The notes beneath the pieces were generated by a model. It was given only the letters and a program-made list of their open reading frames with translations, had not been told where the DNA came from and searched no databases. A stretch of DNA of 10,296 bases from contig JAUYFR010000263.1 in the NCBI GenBank assembly GCA_030690855.1, positions 1-10,296 of the forward strand, in the 5' to 3' direction. The DNA comes from Gallionellaceae bacterium (GTDB lineage: Bacteria; Pseudomonadota; Gammaproteobacteria; Burkholderiales; Gallionellaceae). Positions within the stretch are counted from its first letter, which is position 1. Every line of letters starts with the position of its first letter. Shown here in pieces: positions 7,291-10,296 of the stretch. The translations under genes were made by a program, and so were the position numbers.

Positions 7291-7306
7291 TCGTCAAACT
7301 TGACGA
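7291..7306. promoter_or_regulatory. inverted repeat, possible operator
   Basis: TCGTCAAACTTGACGA is a perfect 7-bp dyad with a 2-base centre, between the GCAA repeat and the leader hairpin of the Slam operon. Its size and symmetry suit a dimeric helix-turn-helix regulator. The stem would also form a very tight hairpin in RNA, which is less likely to be stable. No cognate regulator can be named. Confidence 0.35.
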
Positions 7307-7332
7307 AGGAACTTAATGCGGTAGGGGTAATC

Positions 7333-7401
<69 letters not shown>

Positions 7402-7409
7402 TGCGTGAG

Positions 7410-7418
7410 AGTATAGCA
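7410..7418 (-). promoter_or_regulatory. candidate extended -10 promoter of the Slam/FecR operon
   Basis: The minus strand reads TGCTATACT: a TGn extension directly before TATACT (five of six matches to TATAAT). No good -35 hexamer is present at 16-18 bases. Transcription would start near 7401-7404 and give a leader of about 200 bases that includes the GCAA array, the dyad and the hairpin. It is the best promoter-like site upstream of the operon. Confidence 0.5.
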
Positions 7419-7495
7419 CAGAGTTAATTAAGCAATGTCGTGTTTAATGTATGTCGCATGAATAATTGTCTCACCCGTTGGAGTGAGGGGCGTGT

Positions 7496-7524
7496 TTGTG
7501 TAACGCATCGATTGGCTGTAAATT
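7496..7524 (+). promoter_or_regulatory. weak candidate promoter for the methyltransferase gene
   Basis: TTGTGT (7496-7501) and TAAATT (7519-7524) are separated by 17 bases and lie about 38 bases before the ATG. Each hexamer has only three or four consensus matches, so this is a modest candidate. Apart from it and the elements listed between 7244 and 7418, I see nothing else in the 358-base divergent gap 7204-7561. Confidence 0.3.
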
Positions 7525-7561
7525 TGAGCTATCAACAATTTACTCTGTACGAAAAAACTCA

Positions 7562-8218
7562 ATGGAAAAAAGCTTTTGGTTGGAACGCTGGCAGCGCGGT
7601 GAAATTGGTTTTCATGAGGCGGATGTAAACCAGTATTTGCTAAAGCATTGGCAAGTGTTAAATGTGCCTAAGGGCAGTAAGGTGTTCGTTCCTCTTTGTG
7701 GCAAAAGCTATGACATGCGCTGGTTGCGCCAACAGGGCTATTCGATTTTGGGTGTGGAGTTAAGTCAATGCGCCGTGCAAGATTTTTTTACTGAAGCGGG
7801 ACATCAAGCGCAGAAACAGGTGCTAGGTGAGTTTGAATATCACGAGGCCGATGACATTGGTATTTTGTGTGGCGACTTCTTTCATTTAAAGCGTGACGAT
7901 TTGAAAAATGTAGCGGCGGTATATGACCGCGCTTCGATGGTGGCCTTGCCGCCGGAGATGCGCAAAAGCTATGTGCAACATCTACTGGAAAACTTGCCTC
8001 GTCCGGTGCAAATTTTGTTGATTACGTTTGATTATCCGCAGGCAGAAATGCAAGGCCCTCCGTTCGCCGTTTCAATTGAGGAAGTTGTGTAACTGTACGG
8101 TGATTACGCGGAAATCAAACAGCTTGCGCAAATTGATGTGTTGGATGCGAACCTGCGTTTTAAACAGCGTGGAATGACCCGCCTGCAAGAGGTGATTACT
8201 CTGCTAACGTTACGATAG
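7562..8218 (+). pseudogene. tpm: thiopurine S-methyltransferase gene interrupted by an in-frame TAA
   Basis: The bacterial TPMT family transfers methyl from S-adenosylmethionine to thiopurines and, in some species, to selenium or tellurium compounds. The reading frame begins MEKSFWLERWQRGEIGFHE and has VFVPLCGKSYDM (41-52), a GVELS strand (64-68), YDRASMVALPPEMR (121-134) and GPPFAV (165-170). Codon 177 (8090-8092) is TAA. The same frame then continues LYGDYAEIKQL through RFKQRGMTRLQE to a TAG at 8216. Joined, the length is 218 residues, the usual size for this family, and the part after the stop matches the family's C-terminus. So a single base change, not a frameshift, has removed the last 41 residues. 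A longer start at 7496 lacks family support. The ribosome site is poor. Alternatives are a sequencing error or stop-codon read-through; a stable 176-residue product is unlikely to be fully active. Confidence 0.85.
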
Positions 8219-8232
8219 CGAAAGTGGCGAGA

Positions 8233-8241
8233 TGGTATGAT
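8233..8241 (+). promoter_or_regulatory. candidate extended -10 promoter of murJ
   Basis: TGGTATGAT is a TGn extension followed by TATGAT (five of six matches). It lies 15 bases after the TAG that ends the methyltransferase frame and 32 bases before the murJ ATG. No good -35 hexamer is visible. It would let murJ be transcribed independently of the broken gene upstream. Confidence 0.4.
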
Positions 8242-8273
8242 TCGTCGAGTATTTATCTAATTAATTTTCACAC

Positions 8274-9812
8274 ATGAATCTATTAAGAGCGCTTGCTGCG
8301 ATCAGCAGCCTGACGTTGGTTTCACGAATTTTGGCCTTCGTGCGCGATGTACTCATCGCTCGTGTATTTGGCGCGGGGATGGCGACGGATGCTTTTTTCG
8401 TCGCCTTTAAATTGCCTAATTTGTTGCGTAGGATGTTTGCCGAAGGCGCATTCTCTCAAGCCTTTGTGCCGATTTTTGGCGAGTATAAAAATAAACGCGG
8501 TCACGACGAAACCAAATTACTGGTTGATCACGTCACCACCTTGCTGGCGATTATTTTATTCATCGTGACACTCATTGGCATCATCGCCGCACCGATCTTG
8601 GTTTACATCAGCGCTCCGGGCTTTGTGAAAGATGCAGATAAATTTGCGCTGACGGTGCAATTGTTGCGCATCACCTCGCCGTATATTTTCTTCATCTCGC
8701 TAGTAGCAGTAGCAGCGGGCATTCTTAATACCTACAACAAATTCTGGGTGCCGGCTTTTGCACCGATTTTGCTGAATATTTGTTTCATTGGCGGCGCGTT
8801 GTGGTTGGCCCCCTATTGCGACCCGCCAATCATGGCCTTGGGCTGGGCGGTGTTTGTCGCGGGGATTGTGCAGTTGGCTTTCCAGGTGCCGTTCCTGAAA
8901 AAAATTGGCATGTTGCCGACATGGCGATTGAACTTGCGCGATGCCGGCGTGTGGCGTGTCATTAAGCAAATGGGACCTGCGGTGTTTGGTGTGTCGATCG
9001 CGCAAATTAGTCTCATTATCAACACTATTTTTGCTTCTTTCTTGGTGGCAGGCAGTGTGTCGTGGCTGTATTACGCAGATCGTTTGATGGAGTTTCCTTC
9101 TGGCGTGCTTGGCGCTGCCATCGCTTCGATTTTGTTGCCGTCGCTTTCTAAACATCATGCTGATAGCAATACAGTTGAGTATTCAAAATTATTGGACTGG
9201 GGTTTACGCCTAACTTTTATGCTGACTTTGCCCGCTGCGTTGGCCTTGGGTTTGATTGCTGTGCCACTGTTGGCAACCTTCTTTCAGCATGGTGCGTTTT
9301 CTGCTAACGATGTGTTGATGACGCGCGGCGCGCTGGTGGGGTACAGCGTGGGCTTGATCGGTATGCTCTCGGTGAAGGTGCTTGCCCCCGGTTTTTATGC
9401 GCGACAAGACATTAAGACGCCGGTGAAGATTGGCATCATTACTTTGCTGGCTACGCAGGTGATGAATTTGCTCTTTATCGGCTGGATTCAACACGCGGGA
9501 CTGGCGCTGGCGATTGGCCTAGGTTCTTGTTTTAATTCTGGCGCTTTATTTTATCTTTTGCGCAAGCGTGGTATCTACACGCCAGAGCCAGGGTGGGGAA
9601 AGTTTTTATTCAAAATAGCGTCGGCGTTGCTGGTGTTAGGTGCGGTGCTATGGATTGGCATGGGCAGCGAACAGTATTGGCTGAGTACACAGGGCTGGGG
9701 GCGCATCATCCATTTGACATGGCTGGTAGCGGCTGGAGTGGCATCATACTTTGCGGTGCTATGGGTGCTGGGATTTAGGTTAAGAGATTTTTCTAAGCGT
9801 GGTGCAAGTTAA
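8274..9812 (+). CDS. murJ: lipid II flippase MurJ (MviN)
   Basis: MurJ moves lipid-linked peptidoglycan precursor across the inner membrane. The 512-residue length and about 14 hydrophobic segments match the family. The N-terminus MNLLRALAAISSLTLVSRIL aligns directly with other MurJ proteins, which fixes the start. The residues essential in E. coli MurJ fall at the same numbers here: Arg18, Arg24, Asp39, Arg52 and Arg270 (in SWLYYADRLMEFPSG). The family segments GAGMATDAFFVAFKLPNLLRR (33-53, in part) and AEGAFSQAFVP (56-66) are intact, so the protein should be functional. The bases before the ATG (TTTTCACAC) show no Shine-Dalgarno match, which is odd for an essential gene. It is followed 19 bases later by a thioredoxin-like gene, not by ribF as in many gammaproteobacteria. 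Confidence 0.97.
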   Translation: MNLLRALAAISSLTLVSRILAFVRDVLIARVFGAGMATDAFFVAFKLPNLLRRMFAEGAFSQAFVPIFGEYKNKRGHDETKLLVDHVTTLLAIILFIVTLIGIIAAPILVYISAPGFVKDADKFALTVQLLRITSPYIFFISLVAVAAGILNTYNKFWVPAFAPILLNICFIGGALWLAPYCDPPIMALGWAVFVAGIVQLAFQVPFLKKIGMLPTWRLNLRDAGVWRVIKQMGPAVFGVSIAQISLIINTIFASFLVAGSVSWLYYADRLMEFPSGVLGAAIASILLPSLSKHHADSNTVEYSKLLDWGLRLTFMLTLPAALALGLIAVPLLATFFQHGAFSANDVLMTRGALVGYSVGLIGMLSVKVLAPGFYARQDIKTPVKIGIITLLATQVMNLLFIGWIQHAGLALAIGLGSCFNSGALFYLLRKRGIYTPEPGWGKFLFKIASALLVLGAVLWIGMGSEQYWLSTQGWGRIIHLTWLVAAGVASYFAVLWVLGFRLRDFSKRGAS

Positions 9813-9831
9813 ATATTTAAATTAAGGTGAA

Positions 9832-10206
9832 ATGATGAGCGATTTTTCTTATAACGTTGAAGAAGATACTTTTGATGAATTGGTGATTGCTAAATCACAC
9901 GAGCTGCCAGTGTTGCTCGACATCAGTGCGGAGTGGTGTGGTCCCTGCAAAGTATTAGGACCGCTGCTACACAAAATGGTTTTTGCATATAACGGCAAAT
10001 TTATTTTGGGTATTGTGGATGCCGATGAAAATATGAAAATTGCAGGCCGTCATAAAGTGCGCGGTTTCCCGACGGTGATTGCCTATAGTCACGGCATGGA
10101 GGTGGATCGCTTTCATAGCTCACAGACGGAAGGTTTTTTGCGCAACTTTATTGATAAATTCATCGCGACGCATCAGGCCGGACCTTCGTCTAAATTACCA
10201 GAATAA
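9832..10206 (+). CDS. thioredoxin-like protein with WCGPC motif
   Basis: This 124-residue cytoplasmic protein has one thioredoxin fold. The redox motif WCGPC is at 35-39, DADEN follows the central strand (63-67), and the cis-proline is Pro80 in RGFPT. There is no signal peptide. The segment YNGKFILGIVDAD (53-65) recalls the N-terminal domain of YbbN/CnoX, but the TPR half of that protein is missing, so a general thiol-disulfide reductase is the safer call. An AAGGTGA ribosome site precedes two consecutive ATGs (9832 and 9835); spacing suits either. It lies 19 bases after murJ on the same strand and probably shares its transcript. A short C-terminal tail after residue 112 is probably disordered. 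Confidence 0.88.
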   Translation: MMSDFSYNVEEDTFDELVIAKSHELPVLLDISAEWCGPCKVLGPLLHKMVFAYNGKFILGIVDADENMKIAGRHKVRGFPTVIAYSHGMEVDRFHSSQTEGFLRNFIDKFIATHQAGPSSKLPE

Positions 10207-10223
10207 AAACAGCCTGCTGTCTT

Positions 10224-10296
10224 ATGTCGCAACATCTTTTTTCGCCACCCGCTGACGGCAGTATGAGCCCTAAAGGCTGGTATCAAGCCATGCGGG
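10224..10296 (+). CDS. start of an unrecognised gene (3' end outside window)
   Basis: An ATG 17 bases after the thioredoxin-like stop opens a frame that runs to the window edge. It reads MSQHLFSPPADGSMSPKGWY and onward, with no stop in 24 codons. The ribosome site is weak; a second in-frame ATG follows at codon 14. The same strand and close spacing suggest continuation of the murJ cluster. Too little is visible to name a family. Confidence 0.4.
   Translation, partial: MSQHLFSPPADGSMSPKGWYQAMR

Noticed and set aside
7470..7487. CTCAC ... GTGAG inverted repeat upstream of tpm
   Set aside because: A 5-bp stem with an 8-base loop is expected by chance, and no T-run or clear role follows.
7496..7561. 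Upstream ATG that would add 22 residues to the methyltransferase
   Set aside because: Family members begin at the MEKSFW-like motif, and the added residues show no family pattern.
8700..9158. Minus-strand open frame of 152 codons inside murJ
   Set aside because: murJ is certain over this interval, and the antisense product is basic, repetitive and without family features.
10209..10220. ACAGC-CT-GCTGT inverted repeat after the thioredoxin-like gene as a terminator
   Set aside because: The stem is only 5 bp with a 2-base loop and there is no T-run after it.

Overview
The window looks like chromosomal DNA of a Gram-negative proteobacterium. It carries outer-membrane proteins, an AsmA-type envelope protein and the lipid II flippase MurJ. 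The MurJ wording leans towards a betaproteobacterium (Nitrosomonadales-like), but a gammaproteobacterium cannot be excluded. No rRNA, tRNA, CRISPR array, transposase or phage gene was seen.

Layout. 1-1018 (+) is the C-terminal part of an AsmA-family protein whose start lies outside the window. It converges on a minus-strand pair at 3415-1034: an Atm1-type ABC exporter followed by a small PagL-like outer-membrane protein. Next comes a 98-residue winged-helix-like orphan (3921-3625, -), with a relic tandem repeat beside it. Then comes a minus-strand two-gene operon. Its first gene (7203-5884) is a Slam-family (DUF560, type XI secretion) TPR plus beta-barrel translocator. Eleven bases later (5872-4223) is an exported FecR-domain protein whose C-terminus resembles the TbpB-type barrel carried by known Slam substrates. 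The operon ends at a strong hairpin terminator at 4117-4150. To the right, on the plus strand, are a thiopurine methyltransferase gene split by an in-frame TAA, then murJ, a thioredoxin-like gene and the first bases of an unrecognised gene.

The most interesting part is the Slam/FecR operon and its leader. The leader holds an extended -10 promoter, a short ORF that runs into ten perfect GCAA repeats (a typical phase-variation substrate), a 7-bp dyad, and a hairpin followed by a T-rich run. Together they suggest a switchable secretion system that exports a non-lipidated FecR/TbpB-like chimera. Family assignments come from motifs read by eye. The promoter, operator and attenuator calls are inference.
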